Below, one piece after another: positions 1 through 7,736 of a stretch of DNA of 64,000 nucleotides. The stretch lies in contig NZ_JAKCFA010000003.1 of the NCBI RefSeq assembly GCF_024198215.1, positions 1 through 64,000 on the forward strand, in the 5' to 3' direction. The notes under the pieces are model-generated. The model did no database searches. It was not told the origin of the DNA and saw only the letters and a program-made list of their open reading frames with translations. Both the position numbers and the translations under genes were made by a program. Position 1 is the first letter of the stretch. Each line of letters begins with the position of its first letter. This DNA is from Myxococcus qinghaiensis (GTDB lineage Bacteria; Myxococcota; Myxococcia; Myxococcales; Myxococcaceae).

Positions 1-1
1 C

Positions 2-202
2 TTGTTGCCGGACCTCTACCGCCGACTCGACGCGCTACCGGAGCCGGGCTGCTCCTCCATGCGCGCCACCATCGACATGCTGGTGGCGCGCAAGCGCCTC
101 CTCTTCGCTGATGACCTGCGTGGCATTGGCTCCTGGGAACTCCGCCAGCGGGCGAACGGCGAAGTGTCTCTGCGTGCCGAGGCGCGCGCGCCGCTTCGCT
201 GA
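2..202 (+). CDS. C-terminal fragment of an unidentified protein (5' end outside window)
   Basis: The frame is open from the first bases of the window and ends in TGA at 200-202, giving about 66 residues. The first codons are TTG TTG, and internal ATGs at 59 and 77 could also be starts, so whether this is a partial gene or a short ORF is undecided. The reading is charged, with Leu/Arg-rich helix-like stretches (MLVARKRLLFADDL). I do not recognise the family. It lies just upstream of transposase and protease fragments, so it may itself be a remnant. Confidence 0.3.
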   Translation: MLPDLYRRLDALPEPGCSSMRATIDMLVARKRLLFADDLRGIGSWELRQRANGEVSLRAEARAPLR

Positions 203-259
203 ACCTCGCTTCGCCCTTCCACGAACATCCTCGCCGCACCAGACGGGGCGCGGCGAGGA

Positions 260-436
260 GTTACGAAGAAGCATGGAGTGAGCGAGCCCGCGGTCTACGC
301 GTGGCGCAAGCGCTTCGGGGGCATGGACGCCAACGACACGATGAGGCTGAAGCAGTTGGAGGCGGAGAATGCCCGGTTGAAGAAGCTGCTCGCACTCTTC
401 CTTCGCGCCTTCGACGACCGGTGGCAGCTTGCCTGA
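260..436 (+). pseudogene. IS3-family transposase OrfA remnant
   Basis: The frame reads 58 residues to TGA 434-436 and contains KKHGVSEPAVYAWRKRFGG followed by the heptad segment RLKQLEAENARLKKLLA. This is the second half of the helix-turn-helix plus leucine zipper of the OrfA protein of IS3-type elements (IS51/IS407-like). The N-terminal helix is missing. After KKLLA the normal OrfA tail is replaced by an unrelated sequence, and no OrfB (DDE integrase) or terminal inverted repeat is visible. It is a dead fragment left from an old insertion and recombination. Confidence 0.8.
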
Positions 437-652
437 GCGACGATCGGAGGGGCAGCACTCGCGGAGGCCTTCCTCTTCGCGGCAGGTCACAGCCGGCTGT
501 ACTCGGGCGGCGCATTCCAGTTCTCGGCGCTGGCGATGGCCGTGACCGGGTTGATCGGCTTCGGATTGCTCTGGATCCGCCAGCGAACCGCGTCGCTCCT
601 CCTGCCAATCCTGGTGCACAACGTCATCAACGTCAGAAATGGCTTCTTCTGA
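437..652 (+). pseudogene. CPBP (CAAX-type) intramembrane protease C-terminal remnant
   Basis: Directly after the stop of the OrfA remnant, in the same frame, about 71 residues read through to TGA 650-652. They hold a hydrophobic segment (ALAMAVTGLIGFGLLWI) and end with LLLPILVHNVINV. That ending matches the last conserved helix of CPBP/ABI membrane proteases, where the HN of LxHxxxN is a conserved active-site motif. The catalytic EExxxR motif and the other helices are absent. This is a truncated tail fused by deletion to the transposase remnant. The identification rests on this one motif and the membrane character. Confidence 0.6.
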
Positions 653-704
653 TGCGCCCGTGACCGCCATGGAGCAGCGTCGGTTGCCCGCCGCGAGCTC
701 GGAT

Positions 705-1130
705 GTGTTCTCGTGATAGGGCAGGTGGCCGCTCTCGAGCGTGACCACGCGCTGCTCGGGGAAGCGGAACGTGCGGTGGTGGTCGGTGCTCCTCGAGATC
801 CTGCACGACGCGCTCGAGGCTGTGGTCCTGCGCATCCTGGGAGCTGCCCGAGCCCCGCTGGTCCACATGGACCATCGTCAGGAAGGCCGCGAGCGAATCT
901 CCGCCCATCTGAACAAACGAGAGCGTTCCCTGGCCCGGAGCGCCATGGATGAACATGCAGACCGGGCCCTGCCCCGCCACCTCCACGGAGAGCCGGGTGC
1001 CATCGGAGCCGGTCAGCTGCCGCGCGTCGAATCGCAGCGGCGGGGCGGCGCACCTCCTACGAGGAGCACGACGGCGCAGCCGATGAGGCACAGGCGGGGC
1101 GGCGAGGTGAGCAGGCGCCTGCGCTGGAGA
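705..1130 (-). pseudogene. Alpha/beta hydrolase (S33-like), gutted and frameshifted
   Basis: Three reading frames on the minus strand together give a broken relative of the intact neighbour at 1329-2270. A hydrophobic leader (LCLIGCAVVLLVGG) lies at about 1030-1114. The N-terminal part (FIHGAPGQG, then VDQRGSGSS and LERVVQDLEEHR) covers about 1016-783. The C-terminal RVVTLESGHLPYHE is in another frame at about 780-709. The junction near 780 removes the nucleophile elbow (GxSxG) and the catalytic Asp, so no enzyme can be made. The oxyanion motif is also changed from HGGPG to HGAPG. It is probably a decayed tandem duplicate. Confidence 0.75.
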
Positions 1131-1328
1131 CGGAGATGCCGGCGTCGCTGTGACCCGCCTCGGCCGGGGCTCGCCGACACACACACCGCCGCGCGCATGA
1201 AATACCCCGGGAGACCAGACCCTCCAGAACGAGGCCTCAGCCCGAGCAGGGCGCACGTAGATGAGGCGACGCAGGTGGCCCCGCTGGTGGCAGCGCCGGG
1301 CCCACCGGAGTGGGAGCAGGGGCGCCGC

Positions 1329-2270
1329 TCAGCGCAAGCGGCTGAGGAACTCCGTCACGTCGCGTTCGAAGCGCTCCGGCTCCTCCACGTAGGGGAAGTG
1401 CCCGCTGTCCTCGTACTCGCGCAGGGTGGCGTTCGGCAGGGCGCCGGCCAGCGCGCGCGCCGTCTGCGGCCCGATGGCCCGGTCGTGGCTACCGACGATG
1501 ACAAGCGTGGGCGCGCGGATGCGCTCGGGTGTAGCGAAGCGGTAGTGCAGGAGCTCGCCGCCGAACAGCGCCCCGGCCAGCTCGCCCGTGTTGCGCAGCC
1601 CGCTCTGCGCGTCCAGCTGCGCCACCGGCGCGTGCTTGCCCGGGTCGCGCCACTGCATCCGGTCGAAGAAGGCCTGCACGTCCTGCCCCTGCAGCGCCGC
1701 CATCACCCGCGTGAAGTCGGAGCCTTGCGCGGGAGCCTGCGCGAGCCGGCCCGGGTGCCACTGCTCCAGCGTCTGCACCCAGCCCGCGTAGGAGCCCTGT
1801 GCGTCCGACATTCCGTCCACCACGACGAGGCCGGCCACCGCCTCGGGGTGGCGCGCGGTGTACTCCAGCGCGAGCGTGCCGCCGAAGGAGTGGCCCATCA
1901 CCACCCAGCGCGGCGCGCCCAGCGCGCGCCGCAGCGCCTCCAGGTCCTGCACCAGCGTGGACAGCGCGTAGTCGCGCGTCCACGGCCGCTCCGAGCGGCC
2001 GCTGCCGCGCTGGTCCAGGTACACCATGCGCGCGCTCTTCTCGAGCCGCACGCCGGCGAGCTTCGAGAAGCTGTAGCTGTTGTAGCCGGGGCCCCCGTGC
2101 AGGAAGAGCACCGGGGGCTGCCCGGGCGCGCCCTCGCCCGCCACGCGGTAGTAGAGGCGCACGCCGTTGAGCACCTGCTCGTGCTCGCCCGGTGTCAGCG
2201 CGGGGGCGGGCTTCGCAGGGGCGTGGGTGCAGGCGGTGACGAGCAGCAGGAGGGCGGGAAGAAGGCGCAT
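1329..2270 (-). CDS. Lipoprotein alpha/beta hydrolase, proline iminopeptidase-like (S33)
   Basis: The 313-residue protein starts at ATG 2270 with a lipoprotein signal peptide (MRLLPALLLLVTAC), so it should sit on a membrane facing the periplasm or outside. The hydrolase core is complete: oxyanion motif LHGGPG, DQRGSGRS, nucleophile elbow GHSFGG, acid loop IVGSHDRAIG and catalytic His in DSGHFPY. The HGGPG plus DQRGSGRS pair is typical of proline iminopeptidases and related peptidases; the actual substrate cannot be read. A longer frame reaches 2477, but the signal peptide fixes the start at 2270. A degenerate copy lies immediately downstream. Confidence 0.85.
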   Translation of the reverse strand: MRLLPALLLLVTACTHAPAKPAPALTPGEHEQVLNGVRLYYRVAGEGAPGQPPVLFLHGGPGYNSYSFSKLAGVRLEKSARMVYLDQRGSGRSERPWTRDYALSTLVQDLEALRRALGAPRWVVMGHSFGGTLALEYTARHPEAVAGLVVVDGMSDAQGSYAGWVQTLEQWHPGRLAQAPAQGSDFTRVMAALQGQDVQAFFDRMQWRDPGKHAPVAQLDAQSGLRNTGELAGALFGGELLHYRFATPERIRAPTLVIVGSHDRAIGPQTARALAGALPNATLREYEDSGHFPYVEEPERFERDVTEFLSRLR

Positions 2271-2678
2271 GGCGCGTGAAGAGAACCGCAGCGGAGGCGC
2301 GGCGTCACCAGAAAGGTGGGGAGCCACTTTCCTGACCCCAGCCCTCTTCATGCTCCCCGTGACGATGTCGGTCCGCTGCGCGTCGGGATTGAGCTTCACG
2401 AGCAGTGGCGGCCCACTGATGGATGCGAGCGCCGAGCTCAGCGCGGCCGGGCGGGCGGGCGGACATCCAGATCTCACTGTACGTGCTGACCGCGCCCGGG
2501 TTCACCTGCGTGCGCGGGGCCTCGAAGGCCGCGCGCCTCCAGTCCGCCGCGAAGGTGCCTGTCACGACGGGCTGGGTGAACCTTGCCAGAGGCAGTTGGT
2601 ATTTCCGGCCGGGCCTGGAAGAAATCTCCGGGCCCGGCTGCCTGTCTGGGCTTCAGGACAACCGAAGGCTCTCCATCC
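2271..2678. other. Intergenic region with possible gene relic and hairpin copy
   Basis: This 408-base stretch lies upstream of the hydrolase. On the minus strand, roughly 2380-2590, a frame reading FTQPVVTGTFAADW and then VNPGAVSTYSEIWM looks like coding sequence but has no start, signal or family I recognise, so it may be a relic. The right part holds the GC-rich hairpin at 2608-2638. No intact gene is seen. Confidence 0.4.
2608..2638. terminator. 12-bp stem hairpin, copy 1 of a repeated terminator-like element
   Basis: The arms 2608-2619 and 2627-2638 pair over 12 bp with one G-U and a 7-nt loop; on the plus strand they are followed by TGCCTGTCTGGG. The same stem, and about 30 bp of its right flank (…TTCAGGACA…), recur at 12336-12400. 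It lies 40 bp past the stop of the Cys-rich lipoprotein gene (minus strand), so it may terminate that gene, though its T-richer side faces the plus direction. Confidence 0.6.
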
Positions 2679-2984
2679 TCAAGGTGCTACGGACGCGTTG
2701 CTCCAACAGGCGCCGTAAGGCCAGAAGCCGCACCGATTGTAGCCGGCGGTCTCGCATTGCCCATACGGGATGCCGTTGACGAAGAACCAGCCAGAGGTGC
2801 TGGTGCACTTGATGGTGCAGACAGAACTGGTGCCACTGTACCCCTCACAGATGCCTTGCTCCGTCGTGGCCAGCGCAGCCTCGGGAGCAGGGGCGCCTGT
2901 ATCATCTTCCATCTCCATGGCACCACCGCATGCAACGGCGCACACCGCAATCACAGCCAGGATGGCGTTCTTCACGAAGCTCAT
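2679..2984 (-). CDS. Small Cys-rich lipoprotein
   Basis: The 101-residue protein begins at ATG 2984 with a lipoprotein signal (AVIAVCAVACGG). A short acidic linker is followed by a Cys-rich domain with six cysteines (GICEGY, SVCTIKC, GQCETAGYNRCGFW, GACWSN), presumably disulphide-bonded outside the cytoplasm. A longer frame reaches 3053, but the signal peptide decides the start, and AGGTAA lies just upstream as a plausible ribosome site. The same architecture (lipobox, acidic linker, six-Cys module) recurs in several genes of this window. No function is known to me. It is transcribed alone toward the hairpin at 2608. Confidence 0.75.
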   Translation of the reverse strand: MSFVKNAILAVIAVCAVACGGAMEMEDDTGAPAPEAALATTEQGICEGYSGTSSVCTIKCTSTSGWFFVNGIPYGQCETAGYNRCGFWPYGACWSNASVAP

Positions 2985-3198
2985 GGGCTTACCTGTATTC
3001 GTTTGGGAGGACCCCGGCGGGTCGGGGCACTTGCTCCTGCCAGGGACGTCCATTCCGGACGCGTTCAGGAAATAAAATGAGCACGCTATTCAGCTATTGC
3101 TGGTTTCACGTATTCGCGTGGAATCTGACCAGTCCTGGCCTGTAAGGGCAGTTGCACTGTTCGTTGGATGTCAGTTGTCGCGGTGTTGCTTCAAGGGC

Positions 3199-5028
3199 CT
3201 ACCGCCGCCACTCCGGGGGAACGTTCTTCTCCGCGGCGTAGCGCTCCAGCTCGGCGAGCTGCTGGTTCGCCAGCTTCAGCTCCTCTTCCACCTCCAACTG
3301 GCGCTTCACCACCGGCTTGCCGGAGGACTCGTCCTTGCGGAGACGCGCGCGCTCCTCCTCGAAGCGGGCCACGCGCGCCCGGGCCTTGCCGAAGGACGAG
3401 CGCCACCGCTCCTCCTCCTCCCGTGTGCGATTTCCCGCCAGCCGCTGCTTGAAGCGCTCCCGCTCCCAGCGCTGGATGCCCGCGGGATTCCGGCTCCACG
3501 TCTCCCGGGCCTCCCGCACATCCTTGAGCGACACCTCGATGCGCTCCTCATTCTCACCACTTCCCTGCCCTGACTTCAGCCAGGCCGTGCCGACCTCCGG
3601 CAACAGGCACGTCTCGACGGGCAGCCGCGCCCCACCGATGTGGATGCCCCGCGTGAGGCCTCGCGAGAGGAACCAGCGCAGCCGCCTCGAGTCCTCCTGC
3701 GCCGCCAGGGACTGGCTCAAGGGCCGCCAGTCCTCGAACTCCAAATCCAACGTGCACGTCTTCCCCTCCGCCTCCAGCTCCATGCGGCGCTTCACGGCCG
3801 TGGGCGGCGAGTCGAACCGCTCGACGACCAGCACGATGAGCCCCAGCCCGTCGACCCGCTGCACCGAGAGGAGCACCTGCTGCTCGGTGTCCACCTGGAA
3901 GCGCCGCACCTCGCGCTCCTCGTCGCGCGCCACGCGCTCCAGCAACTGAGTCCAGCGCGCCGTCGACTCGGGCGAGGTGGGCACGGAGACGAGCTTGCTC
4001 GCGTAGGCGATGGGCAGCGCCAGCCCCAGCCCATCCGCGTTCTCGATTTTCATCGAGACGACGCCCACCACCTCACCCTGTCCATTCAACAGCGGTCCGC
4101 CACTGTTGCCAGGATTCACCGAGGCATTGAATTGCACGTAGCCGGTGCCCAGGTACTGCCGGCCCACGAAGCCCACCTTCCCCTCGTGCACGGTGAAGTC
4201 CAGGCCCTTGGGGCTGCCGATGAAGACCAGCGGGTCTCCAGGCTCCAGGCGCGTGACGTCCCCCAGCGGCAAAGGGACGGCCTTCGCCCCCACGACGCGG
4301 ACGGTGGCGAGGTCCAGGTCCACGTCACTGGCGACCGTCTCGCCGAGCAGCTCCCGCCCGTCCGCGAGCACCGCCGTCATCAGCTTCCCCGGCGGACACA
4401 CCACGTGCTGGTTGGTCAGCACCAGCTCCGAGTCCACGAAGAAGCCGGAGCCCGTCTTGCTCCCACACCGCAGCGTCAACGTGCTCGGGCCCGCGCGGCG
4501 TGAAATCTCCGAGGTGGAGAGGGCCGAGGGCACGGGCGCCGCCTCGCCCGGAAGGTCTTCTCCCGTGGCGAGGGCCAGGACATTCGAGCGCGTGCGCTCG
4601 AAGCGCGGAGAGCGGGCCACCCAGATGCCGCCCAGCAACCCGACCAGGATGCAGGCCCCCACGAGCGCCCTCAGGAGTCCGCGAGAGGGCTCCTGGGCGG
4701 GGACCACCGACTCCACGAAGGGCCGCAAGTCCGCGCGGGCGCCCTGGGCGCGCAGCACCTCCAGGAGCTTCTCCGCGAAGGCGCGAAAGACGCCACGGGC
4801 CAGGGGAGCACCCGCCGTCGCGAGCAGGCTTCGCGCCTCGGAGAACGAGGGCGCGGGTGGACCCAGCAGCGAGATGGCCCGGGCCAGCGCGAAGCGCGTC
4901 CGCTCGTCAGCCACCGCGTCCCGCAACACCACGTCGACCCGGAGGCTGGCGCCGCACACACAGCGCGCCACGCTCCCCGCATCCGGTGCACCACACCGGA
5001 GGCACCTCTGCTCGACCGACTCCGACAT
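3199..5028 (-). CDS. Membrane-anchored trypsin-like serine protease with N-terminal zinc ribbon
   Basis: The 609 residues are arranged as follows. A short zinc-ribbon-like motif occupies 9-25 (CLRC and CVC). A helical region runs to about 115, then one membrane segment at 118-137. An S1C/trypsin-like domain spans about 180-345, with His208 (TNQHVV), Asp239 (DLDLAT) and Ser309 (NPGNSGGPL). The last 150 residues are a charged coiled coil (RFKQRLAGNRTREEEERW onwards). The fold resembles DegP/HtrA-type proteases, but no PDZ domain is seen. With the ribbon inside, the protease domain would face the periplasm. The substrate is unknown. It stands alone, with 214 bp to the next gene. Confidence 0.85.
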   Translation of the reverse strand: MSESVEQRCLRCGAPDAGSVARCVCGASLRVDVVLRDAVADERTRFALARAISLLGPPAPSFSEARSLLATAGAPLARGVFRAFAEKLLEVLRAQGARADLRPFVESVVPAQEPSRGLLRALVGACILVGLLGGIWVARSPRFERTRSNVLALATGEDLPGEAAPVPSALSTSEISRRAGPSTLTLRCGSKTGSGFFVDSELVLTNQHVVCPPGKLMTAVLADGRELLGETVASDVDLDLATVRVVGAKAVPLPLGDVTRLEPGDPLVFIGSPKGLDFTVHEGKVGFVGRQYLGTGYVQFNASVNPGNSGGPLLNGQGEVVGVVSMKIENADGLGLALPIAYASKLVSVPTSPESTARWTQLLERVARDEEREVRRFQVDTEQQVLLSVQRVDGLGLIVLVVERFDSPPTAVKRRMELEAEGKTCTLDLEFEDWRPLSQSLAAQEDSRRLRWFLSRGLTRGIHIGGARLPVETCLLPEVGTAWLKSGQGSGENEERIEVSLKDVREARETWSRNPAGIQRWERERFKQRLAGNRTREEEERWRSSFGKARARVARFEEERARLRKDESSGKPVVKRQLEVEEELKLANQQLAELERYAAEKNVPPEWRR

Positions 5029-5253
5029 TCCCGCGCTCCCCCTGCGACGACCCGGGTTCCTGGCGCTCGTGCGTCACCCGCGAGGACCGGGTCTCCCCTC
5101 GACGGCGCCCACCATCATGCCTCCGAACGCGCGTGGAGTCCCAGCCCCCCACATCCACAAACGGGTTCAGGCCCTCCGCGAAGCGCCATGAATCGCGGTC
5201 CGGATGAGCGGCCCGTGTCCGTCAGAAACGGCCCATCCCCCCCGAGTGCCGCG

Positions 5254-5811
5254 CTACCTGCGAACGACGTCAGGGGAGTGTTCTGACAGCGCAGCAGCGA
5301 TCTTCATGACCGTGCCCCAATTTCGGGTCGTGACCCCGCGACCGAGCTTGCCCACGAGGGCGGCCGCGGCCTTGCTCTCCGCGATGCCGGCCGTGCAGTG
5401 CAGGTAGGCCGCGTGCGGCGTGATGCACAAGGACTCGTCAGGCGTCAGCAGCGACTCCAATGCAGTCAGCGGTGTCAGCGCCTCCGGTCCGCTGGAGAAT
5501 GCCACCAGCAGCCGGGAAGGGTCGGCCACCATGGGGTTCGGATTGCCCGAAATGATGAGGCCGAACTGCTGGGCTGACTTGACGATGACAGGGACGGAGA
5601 GGGCCATCCTGTCGGTCAGCGCCTGACCAATCAGGGCTTCGGCTCGAGCCCCGACGCGTGCAGGCGCGCGGAAGATGGCGTTGCCGCTGTTGAGCAGCGT
5701 CGAGACGTGGCTGAAGCCTTGCTCTTCCAACAGGCTCCGAAGCCCTGCCATCGGGACGCGATTGCCGCGACCGACGTTGATTCCCCGAAGAAGTGCGACG
5801 AACGCGTCCAT
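5254..5811 (-). CDS. DUF1697 family protein
   Basis: The 185-residue protein begins MDAFVALLRGINVG at 5811. It matches the DUF1697 family: an N-terminal ALLRGINVGG-type motif, then LRSLLEEQGFSHVSTLLNSGN (conserved TLLNSGN), and a C-terminal segment with GRGVTTRNWGTVMKIA (family pattern TtRNwnTv). These are small cytosolic alpha/beta proteins of unknown biochemical role. The frame stays open upstream to 6273 but has no family match there, so ATG 5811 is chosen. The length is normal for the family. It is divergent from the beta-helix gene at 6023. Confidence 0.85.
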   Translation of the reverse strand: MDAFVALLRGINVGRGNRVPMAGLRSLLEEQGFSHVSTLLNSGNAIFRAPARVGARAEALIGQALTDRMALSVPVIVKSAQQFGLIISGNPNPMVADPSRLLVAFSSGPEALTPLTALESLLTPDESLCITPHAAYLHCTAGIAESKAAAALVGKLGRGVTTRNWGTVMKIAAALSEHSPDVVRR

Positions 5812-6022
5812 GCCACCTGCCGCCTGACTCAAACCGCGCCGCGAAGCGGCGTCGGCTCGATACCACGAACCCCTCCGGCATGTGGCTCTTGCATCACCCG
5901 CACCCACGAGAAGAAACCCGCCTCGACAGCGAGGCGCCGGGACTTTTCGTGCGCTTCGAGTTCCCATGAATCGCGGCTCGCGCATTAGCCGCCCGAAAAG
6001 AAATCCTTCGGAGGCAGTGCCC

Positions 6023-7708
6023 ATGAGAGTTCGGAGTCTCGCAGCAGTCCTTTTCATCGCGGTGTCCGCCTGTTCCACCGGCACCGTGGACGAGCCCTTG
6101 AGCCAGGAGGCGCTCGCCGGTGAGCACCAGTCACTCGAGCCGGGCGAGGTTTCGCTCTTCCTTGATTCGGCCCGCCCCACCATCGCGATGGACAGCGATA
6201 CCGGCGCGGTGGAGCTGGGGATGAAGTTCCGCGTGTCCGTCCCGGGCACCGTCCGCGGCGTGCGCTTCTTCAAGGGCGGAGCCCAGAACGCCGGCCCTCA
6301 CCGCGTGAGCCTGTGGAGCCGCACGGGCACGAAGCTCGCCGAGGCGACCTCCACGAGCGAGACGACGACGGGCTGGCAGACGGTGCGCCTGGCGTCTCCC
6401 ATCACCGTCATCGCGGGGACCACCTATGTCGTGTCGTACTACGCGTCCGCCGGACGGTATGGCGCCACCGTGGGCGGCTTCAACACGGAGAAGTCACGCG
6501 GCCCCATCCGGGGACTCGCCTCGGGCGTGGATGGCGTCAACGGCGTCTATCGCTATGGCGGCGGCTTTCCGACGCAGGGCTTCCAGAACACCGACTACGC
6601 CGTGGATGTCGTCTTCCTTCCGGACAGCACCGAGCCCCCGCCGGATACCCAGGCGCCGACCGCTCCCTCGGGACTCGTCGCGTCCGCGGTGTCTTCGAGC
6701 GCCATCAACCTGAGCTGGAATGCCTCCACGGACAATGTCGGCGTCACGGCCTACGACGTCTTTCGCGATGGCGTGAAGCTCGCCTCCACGGCGAGCCGCA
6801 CCTACGCGGACACGGGCCTCACGGCGGCCACCGCCTACAGCTACCGGGTGCAGGCGCGCGATGCCGCGGGCAACCTCAGCGCCAACTCGAACACCGTCAC
6901 GGCGACGACCAGCTCCAACCCGCCCGCTGGCGGCTTTCCGAACGCGAGCAATACGGGCGTGCCGGCGGGAACGCAGCTCACGCCCTACACCGGGCCGTGC
7001 ACCCTCACCGTGGCCAACACGCTCATCGACTCCAAGACGGTGAACTGCGACCTCAACATCCGCGCGGCGGGCGTCATCATCCGCAACTCGAAGATCAACG
7101 GGAGCGTGGCCACCGACGAGAACTCCACCGGATTCTCCTTCACGCTCACCGATTCCCACGTCGACGCGGGTGACCGCATCGTCACGGGGGTGGGCGCGGT
7201 GAACTTCACCGCCGTCCGAGTGCACGTGCAGGGTGGCAATCGCTCCATCCACTGCTGGCACGACTGCGAGGTTCGCGACTCCTACGTCCATGGCCAGATG
7301 ACGGACGAGACGGGGACCGCGCACGAGTCCGGCATCCGGATGGGCCGGAATGTCACGCTCCGGCACAACACCATCATCTGCGACGCGCCGGACGTGCCGC
7401 CCGACGCGGGCTGTTCGGCCGCACTCACCGGCTATGGCGACTTCGCCCCGGTGGAGAACAACCTGGTGGAGAACAACTACTTCCCCGGCACGACGGGCGG
7501 CTTCTGCGCCTATGGCGGGTCCTCCCAGGGCAAGCCGTACTCGGGCGCGACGAACAACATCCGCTTCATCGGCAACGTCTTCGGTCGCGGTTCGAGCGGG
7601 CGCTGTGGCTGGTACGGGGCCATCACCAGCTTCGACACCTCGGAGCCGGGCAACGTCTGGTCCAACAACACCTGGGAGGACGGAAGCGTCCTTCCTCCGT
7701 CGAACTAG
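6023..7708 (+). CDS. Secreted lipoprotein: DUF4082, fibronectin III and right-handed beta-helix domains
   Basis: The 561-residue protein starts at ATG 6023, with CGGAGG 9 bp upstream, and a lipobox FIAVSACST. About residues 45-210 are a DUF4082-type beta-sandwich (SLWSRTGTKLAEATS, GTTYVVSYYA). Residues 215-305 are a fibronectin type III repeat (PSGLVASAVSSSAINLSWNA). Residues 310-561 are a parallel beta-helix rich in N/G turns (RNSKINGS, RHNTIICD, ENNYFPG) that opens with the phrase NTGVPAGTQL. Such helices usually bind or cleave polysaccharide, but no catalytic set is evident. A second helix protein with the same opening phrase is encoded convergently at 7737-9020. Confidence 0.85.
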   Translation: MRVRSLAAVLFIAVSACSTGTVDEPLSQEALAGEHQSLEPGEVSLFLDSARPTIAMDSDTGAVELGMKFRVSVPGTVRGVRFFKGGAQNAGPHRVSLWSRTGTKLAEATSTSETTTGWQTVRLASPITVIAGTTYVVSYYASAGRYGATVGGFNTEKSRGPIRGLASGVDGVNGVYRYGGGFPTQGFQNTDYAVDVVFLPDSTEPPPDTQAPTAPSGLVASAVSSSAINLSWNASTDNVGVTAYDVFRDGVKLASTASRTYADTGLTAATAYSYRVQARDAAGNLSANSNTVTATTSSNPPAGGFPNASNTGVPAGTQLTPYTGPCTLTVANTLIDSKTVNCDLNIRAAGVIIRNSKINGSVATDENSTGFSFTLTDSHVDAGDRIVTGVGAVNFTAVRVHVQGGNRSIHCWHDCEVRDSYVHGQMTDETGTAHESGIRMGRNVTLRHNTIICDAPDVPPDAGCSAALTGYGDFAPVENNLVENNYFPGTTGGFCAYGGSSQGKPYSGATNNIRFIGNVFGRGSSGRCGWYGAITSFDTSEPGNVWSNNTWEDGSVLPPSN

Positions 7709-7736
7709 CGAACAACCCCAGGGCCTCCGGGAGGTC

